Source: JANOYJ01 sp963792485 (lineage in GTDB: Bacteria > Pseudomonadota > Alphaproteobacteria > Rhizobiales > Rhizobiaceae). From it: 64,000 nt of DNA. Under the pieces are notes generated by a model, which saw nothing but the letters and a program-made list of their open reading frames with translations, did no database searches and was not told the DNA's origin. A program made the translations under genes and the position numbers. Shown piece after piece: positions 52,637 to 61,523 of this stretch (position 1 is the first letter of the stretch; the number at the start of each line of letters is the position of its first letter). The stretch spans positions 124,001-188,000 of the forward strand of contig CAWBWL010000001.1 of assembly GCA_963792485.1 (NCBI GenBank). Reading direction: 5' to 3'.

Positions 52637-54100
52637 ATGCCGCTTTCGACCGCTCTCAACATAGCCCAGAACTCGCTCTTCAGCGTCACGCGCCGCGTTG
52701 GCGTTGTCGCGCGCAATGTCTCGGAGGCGGGCAATGAGAACTATGCCCGCCGCACCGCGCTGACCGAAAGCAATGCGCCTGGCACGCGCGTCACCAGTAT
52801 CAGGCGTGCGGTTGATGCCGAACTGGCGCGGGCGAACCGGCAGGCAATTTCCGGCAGCGCCGCTCAGGAGACAATCTCCTCGCGGCTTGATGAGCTGCAC
52901 CGCGCCCTGAACGGGCCGGATGGCTCGCAGTCGCACTCCTCACTCCTCACCGAGCTTCACAACCGGCTCCAGACATGGAGCGCAGCGCCGGCAAACACGC
53001 TGCTGGCCAATGCGGCTCTTGACGGCGCCAAACAGCTTGCCGCGTCAATACGCAATGGCTCCGGCGCGGTTCAGGCTATGCGCAGTCAGGCAGACGCGGA
53101 CATTTCATCCGAAGTCACGCGCCTGAATGATCTGCTCAGCCGGTTTCAGGATGTCAATTCAGAAATCGTCAACGGCACTCTTGGCGGCAGGGACGTCAAC
53201 GATCTGCAGGATGCGCGTGACGGCCTGTTGAAGGATATCGCAACCATCGTGCCGGTCTCAACCATCACCCGCCAAGGCGATGATATGATGCTGATCACGT
53301 CCGGCGGAGCGACCCTGTTCGAGACCGTCCCGCGCAAGGTCTCCTTCACGCCCTTGCCCGCCTATGCGCCCGGCATGAGCGGGAACGGGGTGCGCATTGA
53401 CGGTGTGCCTCTGGAACGCGGGACAGGCGCGAGCACGAGCGCAGCGGGTTCGATTGCGGCCCTGATGCAGATTCGCGATGACGTGGCTGTCAAAACCCAG
53501 GCGCAGCTTGACGAGGTTGCGCGCGGTCTCGTCGAAACATTTGCCGAGCACGATCCAACGGGCGGCGGATTACCTTCGCTTGCCGGTCTGTTCACATGGG
53601 CTGGCGCTCCGGCGCTTGCGCCTTCGGGAATTGTCTCAACGGGCATGGCTGCTTCGCTGACTGTCAACGCGGCATTTGATCCGGCCTTTGGCGGAAGCAT
53701 GACGCTGCTCAGGGACGGCGGCGCCAATGGCGCGGCCTATGTGGAGAACACAGCCAGCGCGGCTTCCTTCGCGGACCGGCTGATAGGCCTTGGCATTCAG
53801 ATGGAAACGCCAGCGGGTTTTGATCCCACAACCGCTATCGGCGGCTCGCTGTCGCTTTTGTCATTTTCGAGTCAAGCCGTTGGATGGCTGGATGGGCAAA
53901 GGTCGGATGCCGCTGCGGCTTCCGCTTCAAAGGAAGCGCTCAGCGTTCGGCTCGCCGAGAAACTCTCCAATGCGACGGGCGTCAATGTTGACGAGGAGAT
54001 GTCGCAGCTGGTGGAGCTTGAGCATTCCTACGAAGCTTCTTCGCGCATCATCAAGGCGGTCGATGAGATGCTCGCAAACCTGTTTGAAGCGGTGAGGTAG
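52637..54100 (+). CDS. flgK: Hook-filament junction protein FlgK (HAP1)
   Basis: 487 residues. Joins hook to filament. N-terminal axial helix LSTALNIAQNSLFSVTRRVGVVARNVSEAGNENYARR, GGRDVNDLQDARDGLLKDIATI in the middle, and the C-terminal NVDEEMSQLVELEHSYEASSRIIKAVDEML. Two bases ahead of flgL. Confidence 0.95.
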   Translation: MPLSTALNIAQNSLFSVTRRVGVVARNVSEAGNENYARRTALTESNAPGTRVTSIRRAVDAELARANRQAISGSAAQETISSRLDELHRALNGPDGSQSHSSLLTELHNRLQTWSAAPANTLLANAALDGAKQLAASIRNGSGAVQAMRSQADADISSEVTRLNDLLSRFQDVNSEIVNGTLGGRDVNDLQDARDGLLKDIATIVPVSTITRQGDDMMLITSGGATLFETVPRKVSFTPLPAYAPGMSGNGVRIDGVPLERGTGASTSAAGSIAALMQIRDDVAVKTQAQLDEVARGLVETFAEHDPTGGGLPSLAGLFTWAGAPALAPSGIVSTGMAASLTVNAAFDPAFGGSMTLLRDGGANGAAYVENTASAASFADRLIGLGIQMETPAGFDPTTAIGGSLSLLSFSSQAVGWLDGQRSDAAAASASKEALSVRLAEKLSNATGVNVDEEMSQLVELEHSYEASSRIIKAVDEMLANLFEAVR

Positions 54101-54102
54101 CG

Positions 54103-55146
54103 ATGCGGCTTTCACACGTTTCCAGCCAATCTGTTTCAAGCGCCCTGCGTTACGCAATGATCAGCAAGCAGCGGCATTTGATCGAGGCGCAAAAGGAAGT
54201 TGTCACCGGCCAGTTTGCTGACGCTGCGCTCACGCTTGGTGCAAGAAACGGCAAACGGGTTTCGCTGCAGCGCGAGGTCGAGCGCATCAATGCAATTGTG
54301 GAAACCAATCGAACGGTAACGACACGTCTCACCATCACGCAGACAGCGACTGGACGAACTGACGATGTGCTGCAGCGTCTGAGCGAAACTCTCACAACCG
54401 CAATATCGGGCGCAGTCGACGCGTCCGTTGTGGTCAGTGCGGCCAAGACTGCGCTGGCGGACATTACCGGGGCTTTGAACACCAGCCATGATGGCGGGTA
54501 TGTCTTCTCCGGGGTCAACACGGATGTGAAGCCCATCGCGGATTATCAAGCGGGCGGTGCGAGCGCAGCGGTGAACTCGGCATTTCAAACATGGTTCGGA
54601 TTTCCCAAATCTGATCCGCAGGCGGGTTACATCACCGGCGCGCAAATGGACGCGTTCATGACCACACAGGTCGAACCACTGTTCCTCGGCGCAGGCTGGA
54701 ACGGCCTCATGTCGGCGGCCTCCTCCCACCCTGTCCAGTCGCGCATTACGCTGAGCGAAACCCTGGACACATCGGTGAGCGCCAACGAGACCGGATTTCG
54801 CAAGGCGCTGTTTGCTGCGGCTCTGACCGCTGAATTCTTTGAAGGATCGCTGGGCGCCAGCGCAAAGTCCGCAGTCGCTCTCAAAGCCGTGACGCTTGCC
54901 GGAGAGGCCAAGGGCGAGCTCGCGGCGCTGCAGGGGCGCACTGGTTTTATTGAGGGCAGGGTGAGCGGCGCGCAATCGCGGCTTGAACTTCAAGGCGAGC
55001 AATTATCGGCGCTCGCCTCCGACATGGCCGCTGTCGATCCCTACGAGGCCTCGACCAGGCTGACTTCGCTTCTCTCGCAGATCGAGACGTCCTACGCGCT
55101 GACTGCGCGGATCCAGAGTCTGAGCCTGATGCGATATTTGACCTGA
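54103..55146 (+). CDS. flgL: Hook-filament junction protein FlgL (HAP3)
   Basis: 347 residues. Flagellin-like D0/D1 segments: SSALRYAMISKQRHLIEAQKEVVTGQFADAALTLG at the start and ASTRLTSLLSQIETSYALTARIQSLSLMRYL at the end, with GGYVFSGVNTD in the middle. Fits rhizobial FlgL and its usual place after flgK. Confidence 0.92.
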   Translation: MRLSHVSSQSVSSALRYAMISKQRHLIEAQKEVVTGQFADAALTLGARNGKRVSLQREVERINAIVETNRTVTTRLTITQTATGRTDDVLQRLSETLTTAISGAVDASVVVSAAKTALADITGALNTSHDGGYVFSGVNTDVKPIADYQAGGASAAVNSAFQTWFGFPKSDPQAGYITGAQMDAFMTTQVEPLFLGAGWNGLMSAASSHPVQSRITLSETLDTSVSANETGFRKALFAAALTAEFFEGSLGASAKSAVALKAVTLAGEAKGELAALQGRTGFIEGRVSGAQSRLELQGEQLSALASDMAAVDPYEASTRLTSLLSQIETSYALTARIQSLSLMRYLT

Positions 55147-55165
55147 ACATTCCGGAGCAAGCTGC

Positions 55166-55525
55166 ATGTACCACATCCGCTACGCCGACATTCAATCCGA
55201 CTCGCTTGCCGACGCGCGCGAGCGGGAACGCATTGTGCTCGACCGGTCCATTGCCCTTCTGACAAAGGCGGAGGAGGAAGGCGGCGCGTCGTTCGCCGCC
55301 GTCGAGGCTCTGCACTACACGGTGCGTGTCTGGACCGCTCTGCTGGAGGATTTGTCACGCGACGACAATCTTCTGCCCGATGAGCAAAAGGCAAGCCTCA
55401 TCTCAGTCGGCATCTGGATGCTGCGCGAGGCGGACGCGATCAGAAATGATGCGTCGATGAGTTTTGACGCAATGATTGATATTTCCAAGATCATCAGAGG
55501 TGGGCTGGATGAAAAGCACGTTTAA
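55166..55525 (+). CDS. flaF: Flagellin synthesis regulator FlaF
   Basis: 119 residues, helical. FlaF promotes flagellin synthesis/secretion in alphaproteobacteria, acting opposite to FlbT. Typical are LADARERERIVLDRSIALLTKAEEEG, the VWTALLEDLSRDDNLLPDEQKASLISVGIWMLREADAI stretch. It starts 19 bases after flgL and overlaps flbT by 17 bases. Confidence 0.92.
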   Translation: MYHIRYADIQSDSLADARERERIVLDRSIALLTKAEEEGGASFAAVEALHYTVRVWTALLEDLSRDDNLLPDEQKASLISVGIWMLREADAIRNDASMSFDAMIDISKIIRGGLDEKHV

Positions 55526-55931
55526 GGTTGCCTTGCGCGCCAATGAGCGCCTTTACATCAATGGGGCTGTGATCACCTGCGACAGGAAAACATGCATCGA
55601 ATTTCTGAACGATGTGAACTTCCTTATGGAAAACCATGTCATGCAGGCGGCGCAGGCGACGACGCCCTTGCGGCAGCTCTATTTCGTCATTCAGGTCATG
55701 CTCATGTCGCCACAGGAAATCAGCACCGCATTTGAGCTTTACCGGACGCAGCTGCCCGCCACGCTCAACGCCTTTTCGCAACAGGCCATACTCTCGCAGG
55801 TCAAGGACGCCGACAGGCTGGTGCATGAAGCGCGCTATTATGAAGCGATGAAGACCTTGAGAGGCATCTTCCCGCTGGAAGACGAAGTCATATTGAACTC
55901 AGGCCGGCAGACTCCTGCCGCTGCCGCCTAG
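55509..55931 (+). CDS. flbT: Flagellin mRNA regulator FlbT
   Basis: 140 residues. Post-transcriptional repressor that binds flagellin mRNA leaders in Caulobacter. MKSTFKVALRANERLYINGAVI and FLMENHVMQAAQATTPLRQLYFVIQVMLMSPQ are diagnostic. ATG 55509 is chosen because it starts the homologous sequence; it lies inside flaF. The shared leader element ahead of both flagellins in this window is a plausible target. Confidence 0.93.
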   Translation: MKSTFKVALRANERLYINGAVITCDRKTCIEFLNDVNFLMENHVMQAAQATTPLRQLYFVIQVMLMSPQEISTAFELYRTQLPATLNAFSQQAILSQVKDADRLVHEARYYEAMKTLRGIFPLEDEVILNSGRQTPAAAA

Positions 55932-55942
55932 GAGAAACTGCG

Positions 55943-56344
55943 ATGACGGAAATCTCGGCAGTCAACACGCAAAGTTCCGGCTCTGCGGCGGCAGCGGCTT
56001 CGCTGTCGAAGAACCAGGTCGATTATCAAACGTTTCTGAGGCTTCTTGTGACGCAAATGAAAAATCAGGATCCGACCAAGCCGATGGAATCGACGGAGTA
56101 TGTGGCGCAATTGGCGAACTTCTCCAACGTCGAGCAAGCCGTGCGCACAAATGCCAAATTGGACCAGATACTCCAAGTCTCCGCGATTGCGCAGGCGGGA
56201 TCGCTTGTCGGCAAAACACTGACCAGCGCGGATGGAACGGTGACCGGCGTGATCGAGTCGATACGCATTTTCGATGACGGGCTCATTGCCGTTCTGGAGG
56301 ACGGAAAGGAGCTGGTGGTCGGCGGCGGGGTGACGATCAGCTGA
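55943..56344 (+). CDS. flgD: Flagellar hook capping protein FlgD
   Basis: 133 residues, the short alphaproteobacterial form without the Ig-like and tudor domains of enteric FlgD. The conserved core is NQVDYQTFLRLLVTQMKNQDPTKPMESTEYVAQLANFSNVEQAV (~25-70), followed by QAGSLVGKTLTSADGTVTGVIESI. The last base pairs overlap the fliQ start (TGATG). Confidence 0.93.
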   Translation: MTEISAVNTQSSGSAAAAASLSKNQVDYQTFLRLLVTQMKNQDPTKPMESTEYVAQLANFSNVEQAVRTNAKLDQILQVSAIAQAGSLVGKTLTSADGTVTGVIESIRIFDDGLIAVLEDGKELVVGGGVTIS

Positions 56345-56610
56345 TGAACCCTGCGGACGCCATCGACCTGGTCCAGAAAGCGATGTGGACCGTCATCATC
56401 ATTTGCACGCCAGCCGTGATACCGGCCATGGTGGTCGGAATATTCATCGCTCTCTTTCAAGCGCTCACGCAAGTGCAGGAAGCCACGTTGACGTTTGTGC
56501 CCAAAATCATGGCAGTGTTCCTTTCCATAATTCTCGCCGCCAACTTCATCGGCGGACAAATTGGCACGCTGACCAATATCTTGTTCGGCCGCATCGAAAG
56601 CGGCTTCTGA
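56344..56610 (+). CDS. fliQ: Flagellar export gate protein FliQ
   Basis: 88 residues, two membrane helices. AIDLVQKAMWTVIIICTPAVIPAMVVGIFIALFQALTQVQEATLTFVPKI is the standard family sequence; it forms the export channel with FliP and FliR. The stop merges with the intergenic repeat that follows. Confidence 0.94.
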   Translation: MNPADAIDLVQKAMWTVIIICTPAVIPAMVVGIFIALFQALTQVQEATLTFVPKIMAVFLSIILAANFIGGQIGTLTNILFGRIESGF

Positions 56611-56668
56611 GAGTCCGTTTGAAACTCGCCACATTCGACTCGCCATTGCAAATTTCAAAACAGACTCT
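56610..56668. repeat. Intergenic repeat, copy 2, between fliQ and flhA
   Basis: AGAGTCCGTTTGAAA (56610-56624) and TTTCAAAACAGACTCT (56653-56668) are near reverse complements around a 28-base loop. The left arm plus the next bases (CTCGCC) match the element that follows the MarR gene at 24839. In both places the arm begins within the stop codon of the upstream gene. The rest of the spacer to 56737 holds only the flhA ribosome-binding site (GCGGAG). Confidence 0.7.
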
Positions 56669-56737
56669 GACGGGCCTCGCGCAAGCTTGGCAAGCTAAGC
56701 TCAGCAGCGCGCAAACCAACCGATAGCGGAGCCATGA

Positions 56738-58822
56738 ATGGAAGCTGCTTTACCGGCAGGCAAGGGCTTTGGTCTGCCATTGTCCGACGTGACCCTTGCG
56801 ACTGGCGTGGTGTTCATCCTCGCCATCTTGTTCCTGCCCATTCCTTCCGTGCTGATCGACTTCGGTCTTGCGTGCTCGCTTGCGCTCTCGGTGCTGATCC
56901 TGATGGTGTCGCTGTGGATTGCAAGGCCGCTGGATTTCTCCGCCTTTCCCCTGGTGTTGCTGATTGTGACAATGCTGCGCCTAGCGCTCAACATTGCAAC
57001 AACACGCATCATCCTGTCGCACGGCCATGAGGGCGTGCACTCCGCCGGTTATGTCATCAGCGGATTCTCGAACTTCGTCATGGGTGGCGATTTCGTCATT
57101 GGCGTGGTGGTGTTTCTGGTGCTGGTGATCGTAAATTTCGTCGTCATCACCAAAGGCGCGACGCGCATTGCCGAAGTCGGGGCGCGTTTCACGCTTGACG
57201 CGATACCCGGCAAGCAGATGTCCATTGATGCTGACTTGTCTGCCGGGATCATTGACGAGAAGGAGGCGCAGCTGCGCCGCCGCGAACTGGAAGAGGAAAG
57301 CGCGTTTTTCGGGTCCATGGACGGCGCCTCCAAGTTTGTGCGCGGCGAGGCGATCGCCGGGCTTATCATCCTTGCGATCAATATTTTCGGCGGCATTATC
57401 GTCGGCTATGTCCGGCACGGGATGAGTGTCGGGGAGGCGGCAGATGTGTTCATCAAGCTGTCGGTTGGCGACGGGCTTGTGTCACAGATCCCAGCCCTCA
57501 TCGTCTCGCTTGCTGCGGGCCTTCTCGTTTCAAAGGGCGGCACGCGCGGTTCGGTTGACAAGGCCGTTTTCGGACAACTGGGCGCGCATCCGCGCGCGCT
57601 CTATGTGGCGGCTGCTCTCCTGTCAATTCTCGCCATAACGCCTGGATTGCCGGCGATGCCGTTTCTGATCCTCGGGGCCGTGCTTGCCCTATCCGGCCAA
57701 GCCATGAGCCGCCAGCGATTGAGCGTCGAGCAGGGCGCGCAGCAATTGCTGTTCGACGCACGCAAGGAGAAGGACAAGGCTGAGGAGAACTCGGTCAAGT
57801 CCTCGCTGAGAACGGCTGAGATCGAGCTCTTGCTTGGCAAACAGCTCGCAACAAGCCTTTTGCCTGAGCAGCAGGAACTTGCCTACCGCATGTCGAAGAT
57901 GCGCAAGAAGTTCGCCGCCCAATTTGGATTTGTGGTTCCGGAGGTGCGGGTGAATGAAGACCTTTCGGTGCCAGGCAAATCCTATCAGATCAGGATACAT
58001 GGAACGAGTGTGGCCGCCTTTGAGCTGCGTCTGGGTGAAATCCTGGCGCTGGTCGGCGAAGGGGAAATGCCGGGCATCCCGGGCGAGGAGGTCAAGGAGC
58101 CGGCATTCGGCATGCGGGCCCTGTCGGCGCCCGCGAGTTTTGAGGAGGATTTCAAACGTCTCAATATCCCGACGGTTGATAATATGGGGGTCGTGCTCAC
58201 CCATCTGAGCGAGGTGATCCGCAATAATTTGCCGCAGCTCTTGTCCTATAAGGACACCAAGGCGCTGGTGGACCGGCTTGACCCCGAATACCGGAAGCTG
58301 ACGGATGAGATCTGCACCGCGCATATCTCCTACCCTGGCCTGCAGTCAGTGCTGAAACTGCTGCTTGCCGAGCGCGTTTCGATCCGCAATCTCCATCTGA
58401 TCATTGAGGCGATCGCCGAGGTGGCGCCGCATATGCGCCGCAGCGAGAAGATCGTCGAGCATGTGCGCATGCGTATCGCCCAGCAGCTCTGCGGCGACAT
58501 TGCGGAAAATGGCGTGTTGAATGTCCTTCGGCTTGGGCACCGCTGGGAACTCGCTTTGCATGACAGCCTGAAGCGCGACGCCAAAGGAGAGATCGCCGAG
58601 TTTGATCTCAATCCTCAACTGCTCGAAACATTTGGCAATGAAGTCTCTGCGGCTGTTCGCGCGCAGATCGACAAGGGACACACATTTGCTGTCATCACTT
58701 CTGCTGACGCACGGCCTTATGCGCGCATGATTATCGAACGTCTGCATCCAAGCCTGCCGATCCTGTCGCATGCAGAGGTCGCCAAGGGAATGGAACTGCG
58801 CATCATCGGGTCTGTTTCGTGA
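56738..58822 (+). CDS. flhA: Flagellar export gate protein FlhA
   Basis: 694 residues, full length. About eight N-terminal membrane helices (to ~330) with the FHIPEP-type region NIATTRIILSHGHEG and FVVITKGATRIAEVGARFTLDAIPGKQMSIDADLSAG; the cytoplasmic domain that docks chaperone-substrate complexes begins around ~350 (LLFDARKEKDK). ATG 56738 follows GCGGAG; an ATG at 56734 is out of frame. fliR follows by 4-base overlap. Confidence 0.97.
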   Translation: MEAALPAGKGFGLPLSDVTLATGVVFILAILFLPIPSVLIDFGLACSLALSVLILMVSLWIARPLDFSAFPLVLLIVTMLRLALNIATTRIILSHGHEGVHSAGYVISGFSNFVMGGDFVIGVVVFLVLVIVNFVVITKGATRIAEVGARFTLDAIPGKQMSIDADLSAGIIDEKEAQLRRRELEEESAFFGSMDGASKFVRGEAIAGLIILAINIFGGIIVGYVRHGMSVGEAADVFIKLSVGDGLVSQIPALIVSLAAGLLVSKGGTRGSVDKAVFGQLGAHPRALYVAAALLSILAITPGLPAMPFLILGAVLALSGQAMSRQRLSVEQGAQQLLFDARKEKDKAEENSVKSSLRTAEIELLLGKQLATSLLPEQQELAYRMSKMRKKFAAQFGFVVPEVRVNEDLSVPGKSYQIRIHGTSVAAFELRLGEILALVGEGEMPGIPGEEVKEPAFGMRALSAPASFEEDFKRLNIPTVDNMGVVLTHLSEVIRNNLPQLLSYKDTKALVDRLDPEYRKLTDEICTAHISYPGLQSVLKLLLAERVSIRNLHLIIEAIAEVAPHMRRSEKIVEHVRMRIAQQLCGDIAENGVLNVLRLGHRWELALHDSLKRDAKGEIAEFDLNPQLLETFGNEVSAAVRAQIDKGHTFAVITSADARPYARMIIERLHPSLPILSHAEVAKGMELRIIGSVS

Positions 58823-59571
58823 CAGGCTTTGTCAATGAACTGGTCCTTGTCCTCATCCTTGCCTTTTGCCGCGTGGGGGGATGCCTCCTGACCATACCCG
58901 GCCTGTCCTCCGCCCGCGTGCCGCTGCAGTCGCGAATTTTATTGGCGGCGGCGCTTGCGGCGGCGCTTGCCCCGCTCGTCTGGCCGGACCAGTCGGGTAT
59001 CGTCAAGGATGATGCCGCGTCCGTGTTGCGTTTGATTTTTCTCGAGACCCTCATTGGCCTGTTCACCGGTTTGGCAGTCCGGCTGTACATGCTGGCGCTC
59101 GGATTTGGCGCGGCCGCCATTGGCGCATCGATTGGATTCCAAGGCCTGCAGGGACCGGGAATTGACGAGGCGGAGCCGCAGGCCGCGCTTGTGACACTGA
59201 TCACCATGGCCGCGCTTACGCTGATGTTTCTCCTGGATTTTCACCACGACGTGATCCGCGCAATTGCCGGATCGTACCGCGTGATGCCTGTGGGCCAAAC
59301 GCCGGACGCGGAGCGGCTCCTGGCAAATCTGGTGGACGTTCTGACCGATAGTTTTCTAATCGTGCTACGCCTCTCAAGCCCGTTCCTGGCCTATGCGCTC
59401 ATCGTCAATCTGCTGCTCGGGCTTCTCAACAAGCTGACGCCACAAATTCCGGTCTACTTTGTATCACTTCCCTTTGTCCTGACAGGAGGTCTGCTGCTGT
59501 TGTACTTCGCCATCCCTGCCCTGCTCAGCCAATTCGCTGAAGGATATGCGGATTTGAAGGTGTTCAACTAG
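58819..59571 (+). CDS. fliR: Flagellar export gate protein FliR
   Basis: 250 residues, about six membrane helices. GTG 58819 overlaps the flhA stop. FCRVGGCLLTIPGLSSARVPLQSRILLAAALAAALAPL and the EPQAALVTLITMAALTLMFLLDFHHDVIRAI region fit the family. It completes the FliP/Q/R channel. Confidence 0.94.
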   Translation: MTGFVNELVLVLILAFCRVGGCLLTIPGLSSARVPLQSRILLAAALAAALAPLVWPDQSGIVKDDAASVLRLIFLETLIGLFTGLAVRLYMLALGFGAAAIGASIGFQGLQGPGIDEAEPQAALVTLITMAALTLMFLLDFHHDVIRAIAGSYRVMPVGQTPDAERLLANLVDVLTDSFLIVLRLSSPFLAYALIVNLLLGLLNKLTPQIPVYFVSLPFVLTGGLLLLYFAIPALLSQFAEGYADLKVFN

Positions 59572-59573
59572 CC

Positions 59574-59969
59574 ATGGCAAGCGAAGTGAACGCCGCCAAG
59601 CGACTGGTGAGCCTGCAGCGCCGCGTGGCGGAACAGAAGCGGATGGAGCTGGCGCGCCGTCAGCAAACACTCGGCACCCTAACCGGACTTGGCGAAGCTG
59701 TCGCGAGGACCCTCGATGACGGTGGTCTGGCGTGGCAAGTTTTCCCGGACATGAGCAACCGCTTCCTGTCAAGGCTCCTGGCCGACAAAGCGATCGCCGC
59801 AAGGAAGGCGCACGCTGCGGCTGAGAGCGCAACACGGGAGAGCAAGCGTCTCGAAATTCTGGACGCCCGGCTTGCTTTCAGTCAGCGCAAAGAGGACCTG
59901 CGTCAAGACGACGAGCAGCGCCTCGAAGGCGCTGCGCAGCGTTCAGCCTCAAGCTTCCCGCAAGCTTGA
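59574..59969 (+). CDS. FliJ-like coiled-coil flagellar protein
   Basis: 131 residues, almost entirely charged helix: KRLVSLQRRVAEQKRMELARRQQTLG and ARKAHAAAESATRESKRLEILDARLAFSQRKEDLRQDDEQRLEG. Size, coiled-coil character and position after fliR suit a FliJ-type export chaperone/ATPase cofactor, which has no other candidate in the window. Sequence similarity alone would not identify it. Confidence 0.6.
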   Translation: MASEVNAAKRLVSLQRRVAEQKRMELARRQQTLGTLTGLGEAVARTLDDGGLAWQVFPDMSNRFLSRLLADKAIAARKAHAAAESATRESKRLEILDARLAFSQRKEDLRQDDEQRLEGAAQRSASSFPQA

Positions 59970-60016
59970 TATGGGATGTGCTGGCGCAACGATCCTCCCT
60001 CACAGGAATCTCGCCC

Positions 60017-60466
60017 ATGCATATTCCAGCCATCGGGAACGCAGTCCCTGTTCAGAATTCGCCAGATGCGAATCTCCGCGTTTCACCGGCGCGGCAAGGG
60101 AAATCGCCCCTGGTCCAATTCGAGGCATTTGTGCTGCAAGACTTTGTCTCATCCATGCTCCCAACCGATTCTGAAAATGTCTATGGCAAGGGATTGTCGG
60201 GTGAGATGTGGCAGTCCTTGTTTGCCGAGAAAATCGCAGCACAAATGGCCGAACGCGGCGGCATCGGCATTGCAGACAGGCTGCTGAAGGATTTCCATAT
60301 CGAGGGCGAAGCGCGGCAGCCGCTGCAAGGCGCAAGCGATCCGGAGCGCGCACTGTCAAAAGGCATGCCTGATGCGCTCGCCAAGGCGATGATGCAGGGG
60401 TTGCAGACGGAGTTGTTTGGCGTTTCGGGAACCTTGGTCAAAAAAGGCATGGAGCGCGGCTCATGA
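60017..60466 (+). CDS. flgJ: Flagellar rod-binding protein FlgJ (no muramidase domain)
   Basis: 149 residues. The rod-binding domain is at ~30-100: FEAFVLQDFVSSMLP, VYGKGLSGEMWQSLFAEKIAAQMAERGGIGIADRLL. The C-terminal peptidoglycan-hydrolase domain of enteric FlgJ is absent, as usual in alphaproteobacteria. ATG 60017 is chosen because AGGA sits 9 bases upstream; a longer frame from 59966 overlaps the previous gene. Overlaps the next gene by 4 bases. Confidence 0.85.
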   Translation: MHIPAIGNAVPVQNSPDANLRVSPARQGKSPLVQFEAFVLQDFVSSMLPTDSENVYGKGLSGEMWQSLFAEKIAAQMAERGGIGIADRLLKDFHIEGEARQPLQGASDPERALSKGMPDALAKAMMQGLQTELFGVSGTLVKKGMERGS

Positions 60467-60834
60467 GCGGACACCGGGAGGGCCAGCTTCAGAGCATCAC
60501 GAAGATCGTCGAAGGGTTGCTCGTCTGCATCCGGGAGGAAACCGCTGCTCTGAGATCCAATACACGATATGACATTCCCGGCTCCAATGCGCGCAAGAGC
60601 CGCCTTTTGTACGAACTGAGCCGCGCGGCAAGCGGTTTAGGCAGCGCCGATTTTTCACCGGAACTCGGCGGCCAGCTCAAGGATCTGCGGGCCGATCTTG
60701 CGGCGAACGCAGTGCTCGTGAAAGGCCATGTCAGCGCTGTTCGCGAGATCAGTGACATGATGATCAATCTGGTGCGAAGAGACGAGACGGATGGCACCTA
60801 CCTCAAGCCGCGCGGCAGCCAAAAGGCATGGTGA
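60463..60834 (+). CDS. FlgN-like flagellar chaperone candidate
   Basis: 123 residues, predicted helical: ITKIVEGLLVCIREETAALRSN, then SRLLYELSRAASGLG and LRADLAANAVLVKGHVSAVREISDMMINLVRRDETDGTY. The helical hairpin plus the C-terminal segment resemble FlgN-type chaperones for FlgK/FlgL. Position after flgJ agrees with rhizobial loci. Assignment is by architecture only. Confidence 0.65.
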   Translation: MSGHREGQLQSITKIVEGLLVCIREETAALRSNTRYDIPGSNARKSRLLYELSRAASGLGSADFSPELGGQLKDLRADLAANAVLVKGHVSAVREISDMMINLVRRDETDGTYLKPRGSQKAW

Positions 60835-61370
60835 AACTGTTTGTCCTGGCGCTTGCCGTCTGCGCCGCGACCTTGGCCGGCAGTTATGCGCAGCGGAGCC
60901 TTGCGCCGGCGGCGCAAGAGAGTTTGAGCGCCGGCGCGCACGGCGATGACGGGAAGGCGGCTGCACTGACCGAAACCGGACTCCTCGCTTTTCCGGTCAT
61001 AGCGGACGGCGAGATTGAGGGCTTCTTCTTTCTACGGCTCGCTTATGCGATTGACCCGGCATTGGGTCACTCTGCGGTGTCCGGCGATCTTCTCGTGGCA
61101 GACAGCTTCCATATGTTTGCGGCAAATCATCCCGCTTATCGCCAGCAAGGGCCGGGTCAAATTGACATAGAAGGTGTCACAAAGGGCGTGGAAGCCGCAG
61201 TGAACACGCTCGCCGGCGCGCCGGTCATACGGGAAATATACCTGATCCAGTTCGACTATTTTGCCAGTTCGGATGTGCGCAAAAAGAGCATTGAGCGCCG
61301 GCTTGTGCTGCAGGAGCCGGCGGCGAAAAAAGCTCCCCCGACAGACGCCCATGTTGCGCCGGCGCATTGA
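60828..61370 (+). CDS. Membrane-anchored protein with a FliL-like periplasmic domain
   Basis: 180 residues. An uncleaved or cleaved N-terminal hydrophobic segment (~3-20) leads to a periplasmic domain, GEIEGFFFLRLAYAID, a long helix, and GAPVIREIYLIQFDYF as a final strand. The strand-helix-strand order recalls the stomatin-like FliL domain, though no close match is claimed. The gene at 62454 (other strand) encodes a shorter relative starting MVK and sharing DGxxxGxFxxRL and GxPVIxxxxI. ATG 60828 overlaps the preceding stop. The two genes bracket flagellin 2. Confidence 0.65.
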   Translation: MVKLFVLALAVCAATLAGSYAQRSLAPAAQESLSAGAHGDDGKAAALTETGLLAFPVIADGEIEGFFFLRLAYAIDPALGHSAVSGDLLVADSFHMFAANHPAYRQQGPGQIDIEGVTKGVEAAVNTLAGAPVIREIYLIQFDYFASSDVRKKSIERRLVLQEPAAKKAPPTDAHVAPAH

Positions 61371-61450
61371 AGCTGCAGGCTGCTTAAGTCTCCATTAACC
61401 ATGTTTGTTTAATGCTTCTCAACAGTTCGGGCGGGCGCCTATTGCGCCCC

Positions 61451-61489
61451 GGCATGATGCCTGCCCGGCGCGCCGGGCTCCGGAATGTC
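61451..61489 (+). promoter_or_regulatory. Conserved leader element upstream of flagellin 2
   Basis: GGCATGATGCC (61451-61461), hairpin GCCCGGCG-CGCCGGGC (61463-61478), then TCCGGAATGTC (61479-61489); 62 bases from the palindrome end to the GTG start. The order and spacing match the flagellin 1 leader (60 bases), although the hairpin bases differ. Confidence 0.5.
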
Positions 61490-61523
61490 TCCCAGAAAAT
61501 ACGAAGAAGACCGGGGTTAGACC

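Noticed and set aside
56734..57030. 98-codon frame starting four bases before flhA
   Set aside because: It overlaps flhA in another frame and has no homology; the flhA ATG at 56738 has the better-spaced ribosome-binding site.
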